From: Verrucomicrobiota bacterium
GTDB taxonomy: Bacteria; Verrucomicrobiota; Kiritimatiellia; UBA8416; JAIOPI01
DNA: 5,159 nt
Reading direction: 5' to 3'
Assembly (NCBI GenBank): GCA_027620105.1
Contig: JAQCIA010000180.1
Location: 1 to 5,159, forward strand
Under the pieces are notes generated by a model that worked only from the letters and a program-made list of their open reading frames with translations, was not told the DNA's origin and searched no databases. Shown piece by piece: positions 1 through 5,159 of the stretch (the first letter of the stretch is position 1; every line of letters starts with the position of its first letter). Both the position numbers and the translations under genes were made by a program.

Positions 1-293
1 TCGGCAATCCGGACAACGAGATTTCCATCCTCGAACTGGCGCAGCGCCTGACGGCGCTCTATCCCTCTGTCTCCGGCAGACCGGTTGGAAAACGGAGCCG
101 CATCGTGACGGTGACTGGCGCCGAGCTCTACGGCCCGGGATATGACGATAGCGACCGGCGCCTGCCAGACATTTCGCTGGCAAAAGAGCTTCTCGGGTGG
201 CAGCCGCGCGTCGGTATCGAAGAGACGCTGGGCAGGACCATGGAAGGTTTCGTGCAACAGTACCAGGCGGAGCCCGGTCAGTGCCATCCATAG
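1..293 (+). CDS. NAD-dependent epimerase/decarboxylase, ArnA C-terminal-like (3' end only)
   Basis: This is the C-terminal end of a gene that begins before the window; the first full codon is at position 3 and the stop is TAG at 291-293. About 96 residues are visible. They begin GNPDNEISILELA, the motif that follows the Rossmann core in the UDP-glucuronate decarboxylase half of ArnA and related extended short-chain dehydrogenases. Further on, YGPGYDDSDRRLPDI matches the ArnA-type YGKGYQD..HRKPSI segment, and AKELLGWQPRVGIEETL is the usual C-terminal signature of nucleotide-sugar epimerases/dehydratases. Family members act in the cytoplasm on UDP-sugars using NAD+. The catalytic Ser/Tyr-x3-Lys residues and the cofactor loop lie outside the window, so the exact reaction (decarboxylase, epimerase or dehydratase) cannot be fixed. 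The last 13 bases overlap the glycosyltransferase gene downstream, which suggests a shared operon for making and transferring a sugar. Confidence 0.85.
   Translation, partial: GNPDNEISILELAQRLTALYPSVSGRPVGKRSRIVTVTGAELYGPGYDDSDRRLPDISLAKELLGWQPRVGIEETLGRTMEGFVQQYQAEPGQCHP
265..272 (+). promoter_or_regulatory. Ribosome binding site deciding the GTG start of the glycosyltransferase
   Basis: AGGCGGAG, a one-base variant of AGGAGGAG-type Shine-Dalgarno sequence, lies 8 nt before GTG 281 and inside the end of the upstream gene. It supports 281 as the start rather than the longer open frame reaching back to 197. It also fits translational coupling across the 13-base overlap. Confidence 0.6.
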
Positions 294-1030
294 GCATCAT
301 CATGCCCGCCTACAACGCGGGGCCGCACATCGAGTCCGTCATTGAGAGGATTCCGGCGGACGTGTGGCCCCACGTGAAGGGCTTATGGATTCTGAACGAC
401 GGAAGCCGTGACGATGCCCTGGCCAAGGCGGAAGCCCTCGCGAAGCGGCATGCGGCCATCCGCGTCGTCCATTTTGAGACCAATCGCGGCTACGGGGGCA
501 CCGTCAGGGAAGGGCTGATTGCCGCCCGTAACGCGGGCGTCGATTTTGCCGTGGATCTCCATTCCGATGGCCAGTATCCTCCGGAATACATTCTTCCGAT
601 GGTGGAGCGGGCGCAGACCTGCGGCCTGGATATCCTGCAGGGGTCGCGGCACGCCGGCCACGGGGCGTTGCAGGGAGGCATGCCGCTCTACAAGTACGCT
701 GCGGGGAAGGTCCTGACGGCGCTGGAGAACAGGGCTTTCGGGCTCTCGCTAACGGACTATCACAGCGGCTTCATCTGTTTCAGCCGACGGGCCCTCCACA
801 CTGTGAAATTTGAGCAGTTGAGCACCAGTTTCGATTTTGACTTGGAATTCATTGCGTGCGCCCGCACCGCGGGGCTCTCCATCGGCGAGCTGGCCATTCC
901 AACCCGGTACGCTGGCGAGGTGTCTTATCTCAACCCTGTCACGTACGGATTGAGGGTTCTGCGAACCGTGGCCCGGTATGTGACCGGGCATTACAGGGCC
1001 TGCATTGTGCCGGCTGAGCCGAAGTGTTGA
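281..1030 (+). CDS. Family-2 glycosyltransferase, polyprenyl-phosphate sugar synthase type
   Basis: The predicted protein has 249 residues and a GT-A fold of the dolichyl/polyprenyl-phosphate mannose synthase type. Such enzymes move a sugar from a nucleotide donor to a lipid carrier phosphate, or directly to a glycan, at the cytoplasmic face of the membrane. Visible landmarks are the N-terminal strand with PAYNA (residues 9-13), LNDGSRD (38-44), NRGYGGTVREGL (68-79), the metal-site region DLHSDGQYPPE (92-102) in place of the classical DxD, GSRH (121-124), GMPLYKY (133-139) and DYHSGF (159-164). The last two are typical of a soluble bacterial subgroup. No C-terminal membrane segment is seen, unlike ArnC, so the length is that of a minimal DPM1-like enzyme. 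The GTG start at 281 is chosen because conserved sequence begins at residue 3 and an SD lies 8 nt upstream. Donor and acceptor cannot be read from the sequence; the ArnA-like neighbour hints at a surface polysaccharide or lipid-sugar pathway. Confidence 0.9.
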   Translation: MPSIGIIMPAYNAGPHIESVIERIPADVWPHVKGLWILNDGSRDDALAKAEALAKRHAAIRVVHFETNRGYGGTVREGLIAARNAGVDFAVDLHSDGQYPPEYILPMVERAQTCGLDILQGSRHAGHGALQGGMPLYKYAAGKVLTALENRAFGLSLTDYHSGFICFSRRALHTVKFEQLSTSFDFDLEFIACARTAGLSIGELAIPTRYAGEVSYLNPVTYGLRVLRTVARYVTGHYRACIVPAEPKC

Positions 1031-1179
1031 TGCCGCTGACTCGGCGCCTGCGCCCGACCAGGGAACATCTATGCACGGTATGGCAATTGCGGTAGGGCGC
1101 GCAGCATCGCTATCAAGCGAAGACAGAACGATGCAGTTGGCGCCTCCACTTCAAAAAAAGGGGCGCTTCCGGGTTTAGC
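1031..1179. other. Non-coding spacer after the glycosyltransferase
   Basis: I see no credible gene here on either strand. Just after the glycosyltransferase stop there is a GC-rich imperfect hairpin (1041-1057), and another lies at 1140-1166 around an A7 loop. Neither is followed by a T-run, so intrinsic termination is uncertain. The spacer ends at the left terminal repeat of the element at 1180. Confidence 0.5.
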
Positions 1180-1195
1180 GTGGGATTCTCTATTG
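1180..1195 (+). repeat. Left terminal inverted repeat of element copy 1
   Basis: GTGGGATTCTCTATTG is found again in inverted orientation at 1552-1569 and in direct orientation at 5049-5064 (GTGGGATTTTTCATTG). Three related occurrences at element ends are what identifies it as a boundary. Confidence 0.6.
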
Positions 1196-1233
1196 ATGAA
1201 TGGCGCTGGGTGAGCCAGATTGAGTAGACGGAT

Positions 1234-1338
1234 CGGTTAAGCGTATCCGAGTATGTGCCGCGGTTAAGGGTGCGCTTAAGTGTCCGAGGAAGTGTAAGGA
1301 GAGCGCGAAGCACACGCTTAACCGGATACGCTTAATCG
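1234..1338. repeat. 16-bp inverted repeat with 73-nt loop inside element copy 1
   Basis: CGGTTAAGCGTATCCG (1234-1249) is the reverse complement of 1323-1338 with one G-U-compatible difference. In RNA this would make a long stem. The loop contains further TTAAG-type motifs at 1263 and 1275. This whole section is missing from the second element copy, so it may be an insertion or an expansion specific to copy 1. Confidence 0.7.
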
Positions 1339-1351
1339 ACCCGCTTAACCG
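1311..1351. repeat. Short tandem repeat, three units of 14, 14 and 13 nt
   Basis: The units are CACACGCTTAACCG (1311-1324), GATACGCTTAATCG (1325-1338) and ACCCGCTTAACCG (1339-1351), with a shared core CGCTTAAYCG. Inverted single units occur at 1234-1249 and partly at 1261-1270, so the unit is scattered in both orientations within the element. Confidence 0.75.
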
Positions 1352-1362
1352 GCCTTCGGCGT

Positions 1363-1420
1363 GTGTACGAGTATGTGTACGGATCCATTCGCAAATCCTC
1401 CTCGCACGCGTTCCATCCCC
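1363..1420 (+). repeat. 58-bp conserved block of the dispersed element, copy 1
   Basis: This block is identical to 5102-5159 except at two positions (1407 C to T, 1410 G to T), that is 56 of 58. It starts GTGTACGAGTATGTGTACGG and continues through a CAAATCCTCC segment. Both differences fall at third codon positions of the frame starting GTG 1363 and leave the peptide unchanged, which leaves open a short coding function. However, no ribosome binding site precedes that GTG, and the frame ends at 1557 inside the right terminal repeat. Confidence 0.9.
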
Positions 1421-1551
1421 GAGCCCCGCGGAGCGCCTCCGGCGGGATCGGCGATTCAGAGCGTGCGAGTATGAACCGCGAGTCAGGCCCTCCCCTCGTA
1501 CGCTTACACCTACTCGTTCACGCCTATCGCTTCAATCTTCGGCTCTTTACC

Positions 1552-1569
1552 CAATAGAAAATCCCCCAC
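1552..1569 (-). repeat. Right terminal inverted repeat of element copy 1
   Basis: The reverse complement reads GTGGGGGATTTTCTATTG and matches the left end at 1180-1195 apart from a two-G insertion and one substitution. It defines the right edge of the element, about 95 bp past the stop codon of the convergent regulator gene. Confidence 0.6.
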
Positions 1570-1663
1570 TGTTCCCGGAATCCAATATGAAGATGTGACC
1601 CCGCGCCTCCCACGGGGACGGGGCGGCTGCGGGCGATACGCGGGGAAGGTGGCGCGGGCGTGT

Positions 1664-3187
1664 TCAGGCTACGGGAGGGGATGCGAGGTATTTCTTTACC
1701 GTGCGTGCGTCGAGGGCCAGCAGGCGGGCGGTTTCCGCGTAGTTGCGGGTGCGGGCGTGCACGCGTGCGGTGTAATGGCGCAGCAGGGTATCGGCGGTCC
1801 AGTTGCCGGCCTCAATCTGCTCGGCGAAGGTCGGCGTCGCAACGGTTCGTTCCGGGTAATACTCCCCGTGCACCATGATGTTGCGCACGCATTGTTCCAG
1901 TTCGCGGACATTGCCGCGCCAGGCGTAGGATGATCCGAGCGTCTTGTCGATCCACTGGCAGGTTTCCGCCGTCAGCGCTTCGGCTTCGGCGTCGCCTGCC
2001 ACCTTGCGGGCGATGTGTAGGACGAGGGGCACCAGCTCCACAGGGCTATCCGCGAGGAGGGTGGGCAGCGCCACCGTCAGAATCCGGTCGGCGCAGAGCC
2101 GATAGTAGAAGTCTTCCCTCAGCAAGCCCTGCTGGATCAGTTCTGCCGGATTTCGGTTTGTGGCGGCCACGATCTTGCCTTCGAACTTCCGCAGGCGTGT
2201 GTCCCCCAGGCGGTTGAAATGCCGGATTTCCAATACGCGCAGGAGTTTGACCTGGATGGGCAGGGCGACGTCGCCGATCTCGTCGAGGAAGACCGTCCCG
2301 TTAGGGCCGCAGGTTTCCAGGTGGCCCGGGTAGTCGGCGAGGGCGCCGGTGAATGCGCCCTTACGGTGGCCGAAGAGCTCCGATTCGATGAGCGTCGGCG
2401 AGAGGGCGCTCAGGTTGAGGGGGTGGAAGGTGCGCAGGAAATCCTCTTGGAAGCGCTGCGTGCGCGGGTCGAAGGGGATGAAGCGTGAGAGCGCGATGGC
2501 CCGGGCAACCAGTTCCTTGCCGGATCCGGAGGGGCCCGTGATCAGGGTGATGATGTCGCTCATCCGGTCCATGAGCGCGCGCAGGTAGCGCTCGGCGTCG
2601 TGCGTAAAGATCGAGTGCCAGACACGGGCTCTCAGGCGCATGGCGGCCGGCGAGGTACCGAGGATGAAATGGAAGATATGGAAGAAGGCGCGGCGGATCT
2701 GGAAGCCGAAGGCGAACATCCGCTCGTAGGTGTAGCAGCTCTGGACGGTGTGGCCGCCGGCGTTCAGGTAGGTCAGGGTCTCCCGGCGGGAGTCCTCGTA
2801 GAAATCCACCACGCCGTCGCCGCTGCCGCGGGTGTGGGCCTCGCGGATGAATCGGTCGAATTCCGCGCGATAGCGGTAGTACGTGAAAAAGCAGATGAAA
2901 TTAAAATAGAGCGTCGCCTCCTCGGCTGAGGCTGGCGGGCGGCGTGCCAGGTTGGCGCGACAGCGGTCGGCGGTGACCTGCACCCGGCTGAAGAGCGCGG
3001 CGAGGTTGGCGTCTTCCACGCGATTGGCGACGTACACGTTCCAGGGGCGCGATGAGGCGCTGTAGGTTGCGCCGAGGGCCTCCCGTTCCAACTCCGTCCG
3101 CTCCGGTAGAAGGTGATTGCAGAACATGATCCGGTTAACCGTCTGCACGAAGGCGAGGTCCGCGGCTGGGATGATGCCCACTTTCAT
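1664..3187 (-). CDS. Sigma-54-dependent transcriptional activator (AAA+, Fis-type HTH) with unrecognised N-terminal domain
   Basis: This 507-residue protein is a bacterial enhancer-binding protein that hydrolyses ATP to open sigma-54 RNA polymerase promoters. The central AAA+ domain is complete: Walker A GPSGSGKE (218-225), GAFTGA loop for sigma-54 contact (277-282), Walker B VFLDEIGD (299-306), sensor I ATNRN (342-346), arginine finger region LREDFYYRL (356-364) and sensor II GNVRELEQ (425-432). A Fis-like helix-turn-helix fills about 468-501 (NYAETARLLALDARTVKKYL). The N-terminal about 190 residues are not a receiver, GAF or PAS domain that I recognise. They contain aromatic-rich stretches (about 94-115 and 157-177) leading into a conserved-looking linker, RARVWHSIFTHD. 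I chose ATG 3187 (MKVGIIP) because the earlier in-frame ATG at 3226 lies inside the palindromic operator region; neither has a strong SD. The lipoprotein gene is divergent and has a sigma-54 promoter, so it is the likely target. The signal sensed is unknown. Confidence 0.93.
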   Translation of the reverse strand: MKVGIIPAADLAFVQTVNRIMFCNHLLPERTELEREALGATYSASSRPWNVYVANRVEDANLAALFSRVQVTADRCRANLARRPPASAEEATLYFNFICFFTYYRYRAEFDRFIREAHTRGSGDGVVDFYEDSRRETLTYLNAGGHTVQSCYTYERMFAFGFQIRRAFFHIFHFILGTSPAAMRLRARVWHSIFTHDAERYLRALMDRMSDIITLITGPSGSGKELVARAIALSRFIPFDPRTQRFQEDFLRTFHPLNLSALSPTLIESELFGHRKGAFTGALADYPGHLETCGPNGTVFLDEIGDVALPIQVKLLRVLEIRHFNRLGDTRLRKFEGKIVAATNRNPAELIQQGLLREDFYYRLCADRILTVALPTLLADSPVELVPLVLHIARKVAGDAEAEALTAETCQWIDKTLGSSYAWRGNVRELEQCVRNIMVHGEYYPERTVATPTFAEQIEAGNWTADTLLRHYTARVHARTRNYAETARLLALDARTVKKYLASPPVA

Positions 3188-3222
3188 CGGCTCGACTGTA
3201 GACCAAAACGGGCGATGCGACA

Positions 3223-3256
3223 ACATTTTATGTCCACATGGATGGCATTTTATGCC
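3223..3256. promoter_or_regulatory. Paired palindromes, probable regulator binding sites (enhancer/operator)
   Basis: Two palindromes, ACATTTTATGT (3223-3233) and GGCATTTTATGCC (3244-3256), share the nine-base core CATTTTATG and are centred 22 bp apart, about two helical turns. That is how dimeric activator sites are often arranged. A small third inverted pair, TCCA-CA-TGGA (3233-3242), lies between them. The sites lie 36-69 bp upstream of the regulator ATG and roughly 105-135 bp upstream of the expected sigma-54 transcription start, a usual distance for an enhancer. Read on the minus strand, both cores (CATAAAATG) also resemble -10 boxes, so binding here could repress the regulator's own gene. 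That the regulator is the protein bound is inference. Confidence 0.6.
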
Positions 3257-3332
3257 CGATAATCCAGACGACGGACAGGTTTTAGAATGCGTTCGTATTT
3301 ATAACGTGTTGCCAGCAAACGGGATGAGGTGA

Positions 3333-3348
3333 TGGCGCATTTCTGGCA
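3333..3348 (+). promoter_or_regulatory. Sigma-54 (-24/-12) promoter of the lipoprotein gene
   Basis: TGGCGCATTTCTGGCA matches the consensus TGGCACG-N4-TTGCA at nine of the twelve defined positions. The invariant GG (3334-3335) and GC (3346-3347) are exactly ten bases apart. Transcription should start near 3358-3360, giving a leader of about 33 nt before ATG 3393. Its position downstream of a divergent sigma-54 activator gene and its candidate enhancer makes it much more credible than a chance match. Confidence 0.8.
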
Positions 3349-3376
3349 TGCAGGCTGCTAAAGTCTGGTTTGTAGA

Positions 3377-3384
3377 AAAGGAGG
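3377..3384 (+). promoter_or_regulatory. Strong ribosome binding site of the lipoprotein gene
   Basis: AAAGGAGG with 8 nt to ATG 3393 is a near-perfect Shine-Dalgarno. It fixes the start at 3393 rather than the longer open frame back to 3348, which would begin within the promoter. Confidence 0.85.
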
Positions 3385-3392
3385 CGACCGCC

Positions 3393-4967
3393 ATGAACAG
3401 GAAATCACTGCCGAGCGCGCTGGGTTGGATGCTGGGTCTGTTGGTCACCGCCGGATGTGCGACACATCCTGCGTTGAAGGGTTCGCCATTTTATACGGGC
3501 GATTATAAAGTCCCGCGTTCGGGCGAGTCCCTCGACCGAATTCCCAGTTGGCCGCTTCTATATTACAACGCGCCTGTAACGTCAGTGTTGTGGCCATTGT
3601 ATGAATCTATTCAGGATGAGAGTATCGCGGTCCGCCCCTTCTTTTCCGTTCACGGTCTGTCCGAGCCCGCCAAGCGCGAGTGGAACGTGCTCTGGCCGTT
3701 TATCCAGCATGATGCCGCAACGGCCTCTGGCCACGCAGGGCCTGTCTTCTGGGGCGAGGACTACGCGGTGGGCTTCCCGCTCTGGTGGCGCTTCCGCGAT
3801 GCCGAAGGAGTCAGCGACTTGATGCTGCCGCTTTGGTGGTATGACCGCGAAGGTGACAGGAAACGGTTCTACACGCTGCTCGGGGGCGGTTCCAGCGAAG
3901 GCGCTCACGGCAGCTGGTTCGCCCCGCTTTTGCTTTCCTGCGGCAGCTATGCGCCGGACCATTCGAGCACCTGGCTGGCCTGGCCGCTAGCGCACTGGGG
4001 CCGCAAGGGTTCCAACACGAGCAGTCACCTCATTCCGTTCTGGTACAGGGACTCGGAGTCGGGCGTCTTTCTCTCCCTGCCCTGGTGTTCCTGGCGGAAC
4101 TCGGAGGGTGTCAATCTCGTCGTACCGCTTCTGCTAAGCGGCGGTTCGGCTGACAACCAAGGTAACGGGTCGTTCTCGTCGCTCGCAGGGCTTTACAGCC
4201 ACTCCTGGAACGCCGAAGGGACTGTGACGGATGAGCTAATTCCGTTCTACTTCTACAAAAAAGACGAGTACCTGTATTCGTTACTCTTCGGCTTCAAAAA
4301 CGAAGGGGAAGACCACTTCGCCTACTATTGCACGCCGCTCGTCGGCTCCAGCCGCCACGGTCCCGTCGAGAAATCCTGGGCATTTCCGGCCTGGCATCGC
4401 ACAGCAAACGCAACCGCACAAACCGCCAGCGGGCACTTCCTCTGGTCCACCTGGCGTTCGGGGCCAAATTTCAGCCGCGGGCAGTTCTTTCCCTTCTGGG
4501 GACACGCAACCGTGGCCAGCGACGAATTCGCATATACCAACAGCAACACATCAGCGATGTGCTGGCTCTACGGGTCCAGTCACGATCAGCGTGCGAGCCA
4601 TGCTGAGTCCGCTTCCTATCTTCACCCCTTCTGGTTCCAGAAAACCACCACACAGGCGACTGGTGAATCCTTCAATAAAAAAGCCGCGCTTCTCGGCCTG
4701 TTTCACTCAAAGCGGGAAGTCACGCGGGATGCGGCCGCTCCCGGCGGATTTAACGACTACACCCGTAAAAGCTTCATGGGTTTTGCGTGGGTCTCTAAGA
4801 ATCTCAATGGCGACGTCTCCGTCGATTGCTTCCCGGGTGTTTCCTACGATAAGAATAAGGACGGCTTCACCCAGACCGCCTGGCTCCGGCGGACCGTCCG
4901 CTGGCAGCGCGCCGCTGATGGCAAACGCAGGCTGGATATTCTTGGGATCCCGGTCATCAAGGACTGA
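3393..4967 (+). CDS. Trp-rich repeat lipoprotein of unknown function, under sigma-54 control
   Basis: This 524-residue protein begins with a lipoprotein signal peptide: positively charged MNRK, a hydrophobic stretch LGWMLGLLVTAG, then Cys22 as the likely lipidated residue (lipobox TAGC, slightly off the usual LAGC). The mature protein is expected to sit in the periplasm or outer membrane. It has 28 tryptophans (about 5%, several times the usual share) and many tyrosines and phenylalanines. It repeatedly shows a short beta-like motif of hydrophobic residues, Pro, then Leu/Phe and Trp/Tyr; the prolines include 68, 102, 129, 146, 178, 198, 215, 230, 245, 284, 315, 367 and 412. Between residues 143 and 349 this becomes a tandem repeat of exactly 69 residues. 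The C-terminus LDILGIPVIKD looks like a terminal strand. I do not recognise a named family. A beta-rich scaffold, barrel or propeller is a guess. There is no enzyme motif. The gene stands alone downstream of its promoter, divergent from the activator. Confidence 0.88.
   Translation: MNRKSLPSALGWMLGLLVTAGCATHPALKGSPFYTGDYKVPRSGESLDRIPSWPLLYYNAPVTSVLWPLYESIQDESIAVRPFFSVHGLSEPAKREWNVLWPFIQHDAATASGHAGPVFWGEDYAVGFPLWWRFRDAEGVSDLMLPLWWYDREGDRKRFYTLLGGGSSEGAHGSWFAPLLLSCGSYAPDHSSTWLAWPLAHWGRKGSNTSSHLIPFWYRDSESGVFLSLPWCSWRNSEGVNLVVPLLLSGGSADNQGNGSFSSLAGLYSHSWNAEGTVTDELIPFYFYKKDEYLYSLLFGFKNEGEDHFAYYCTPLVGSSRHGPVEKSWAFPAWHRTANATAQTASGHFLWSTWRSGPNFSRGQFFPFWGHATVASDEFAYTNSNTSAMCWLYGSSHDQRASHAESASYLHPFWFQKTTTQATGESFNKKAALLGLFHSKREVTRDAAAPGGFNDYTRKSFMGFAWVSKNLNGDVSVDCFPGVSYDKNKDGFTQTAWLRRTVRWQRAADGKRRLDILGIPVIKD
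3819..4439 (+). repeat. Three tandem 207-bp coding repeats (69 residues each) in the lipoprotein gene
   Basis: The units cover residues 143-211, 212-280 and 281-349. The aligned prolines fall at 146, 215 and 284, exactly 69 apart, in LPLWWYDRE, IPFWYRDSE and IPFYFYKKD. A second landmark follows 30-32 residues later: APLLLSCGS (178), VPLLLSGGS (245) and TPLVGSS (315). A third, W-containing strand comes near 194-202, 266-272 and 329-334. Conservation is only at the protein level and falls off in the third unit, so the duplication is old. More diverged units may flank it at P129, P367 and P412. Confidence 0.65.
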
Positions 4968-5048
4968 ACCGAAAAGACGGTTTGCATTCCGCGAATGTCG
5001 TGGGCATTGGGGTTAGGGCCCTATTATTCTGGTTCTTCCGACTTTCCC

Positions 5049-5159
5049 GTGGGATTTTTCATTGGCTCTTACGGACGTCGCCGGTATCCGAAGAGATCCG
5101 AGTGTACGAGTATGTGTACGGATCCATTCGCAAATCCTCCTCGCATGCTTTCCATCCCC
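5049..5159. repeat. Dispersed intergenic element, copy 2 (continues past the window)
   Basis: This copy begins with GTGGGATTTTTCATTG (5049-5064), close to the left terminal repeat of copy 1. After a 37-bp spacer containing GTATCCG, it enters the 58-bp block at 5102-5159 that matches 1363-1420 at 56 positions. Its left arm is 53 bp against 183 bp in copy 1. It lies in direct orientation, 82 bp after the lipoprotein stop. The right end is outside the window. The 81 bp between the lipoprotein stop and the element contain only a weak 5-bp hairpin. Confidence 0.75.

Larger units (their letters stand above)
1180..1569. repeat. Dispersed intergenic element with terminal inverted repeats, copy 1
   Basis: This is a roughly 390-bp block bounded by imperfect terminal inverted repeats. 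The left end GTGGGATTCTCTATTG (1180-1195) matches the reverse complement of 1552-1569, GTGGGGGATTTTCTATTG, at 15 of 16 positions if a two-base G insertion is allowed. Inside are a 16-bp inverted repeat (1234-1249 with 1323-1338), a 13-14 nt tandem repeat (1311-1351), and a smaller inverted pair, ACGAGTATGTGTA (1367-1379) with its near complement at 1505-1517. A second copy begins at 5049: it shares the left end and a 58-bp block at 56 of 58 positions but has about 129 bp less between them. No transposase is present. It could be a non-autonomous MITE-like element or a family-specific intergenic repeat. The remaining 94 bp to the regulator stop (1570-1663) are GC-rich and hold no recognisable gene. 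Confidence 0.65.

Noticed and set aside
1041..1057. Hairpin after the glycosyltransferase stop as an intrinsic terminator
   Set aside because: The stem is about six base pairs with a bulged C, and no T-run follows, so termination cannot be claimed.
1140..1166. GCGCCTC/GGGGCGC hairpin with A-rich loop as a terminator
   Set aside because: The stem includes a G-U pair and the loop is 13 nt; no T-run follows on either strand.
1113..1313. Minus-strand open frame of 66 codons in the intergenic gap
   Set aside because: It crosses the left terminal repeat and the short repeat units; its threonine/leucine/arginine-rich peptide comes from the repeats, and it has no ribosome binding site.
1311..1351. 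CRISPR array
   Set aside because: The units are only 13-14 nt and directly adjacent with no spacers; no cas genes are present.
1599..1623. GC-rich hairpin just past the regulator stop (minus strand) as a terminator
   Set aside because: The stem is interrupted by an internal loop and is not followed by a U-rich tract in the direction of transcription.
3188..3226. Longer regulator start at ATG 3226
   Set aside because: It lies inside the first palindrome, and the added 13 residues do not look like part of a domain; 3187 is preferred, though no strong SD decides it.
3348..3392. Upstream extension of the lipoprotein gene to 3348
   Set aside because: It would start on the last base of the sigma-54 promoter, before the expected transcription start, and would put 15 extra residues ahead of a normal lipoprotein signal peptide; the strong SD precedes 3393.
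4967..4982. AACCG/CGGTT hairpin overlapping the lipoprotein stop as a terminator
   Set aside because: Only five base pairs with a three-base T-stretch; too weak to call.

Overview
This is a GC-rich bacterial window of 5159 bp. It carries the end of a sugar-nucleotide gene, one glycosyltransferase, a sigma-54 enhancer-binding regulator, and a divergently transcribed lipoprotein gene with its own sigma-54 promoter. A lipobox signal peptide and sigma-54 control point to a Gram-negative-type organism. The style of the regulator and of the Trp-rich repeat lipoprotein reminds me of the PVC superphylum (Kiritimatiellota, Lentisphaerota, Verrucomicrobiota). That placement is a low-confidence impression, because no rRNA or marker gene is present.

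Layout. Positions 1-293 (+) hold the C-terminus of an ArnA-type NAD-dependent epimerase/decarboxylase. Its end overlaps the GTG start (281) of a family-2 glycosyltransferase of the polyprenyl-phosphate sugar synthase type (281-1030, +), so the two are probably translationally coupled and part of a larger cell-surface glycan operon that begins upstream. Positions 1031-1663 hold no convincing gene. Most of this gap is a roughly 390-bp element (1180-1569) bounded by imperfect terminal inverted repeats and containing a 13-14 nt tandem repeat and a 16-bp inverted repeat. A second, shorter-spaced copy starts at 5049 and runs off the window end, so this is a dispersed repeat family.

Positions 1664-3187 (-) encode a complete AAA+ sigma-54 activator with GAFTGA, both Walker motifs, arginine finger and a C-terminal Fis-like HTH, behind an N-terminal domain I do not recognise. 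Positions 3393-4967 (+) encode a 524-residue Trp-rich lipoprotein (5% Trp) built from about 69-residue repeats. The 205-bp divergent region between them has two palindromes sharing the core CATTTTATG, spaced 22 nt centre to centre. About 80-110 bp downstream of these lies an excellent -24/-12 sigma-54 promoter (3333-3348), then a strong Shine-Dalgarno and the lipoprotein ATG.

How it works together (inference): the regulator probably binds the two palindromes, which overlap its own promoter region and sit at enhancer distance from the sigma-54 promoter. It would thereby switch on the lipoprotein gene and possibly repress itself. This self-contained regulator/enhancer/promoter/target module, with an unknown sensor domain and an unknown repeat lipoprotein, is the most interesting item here.
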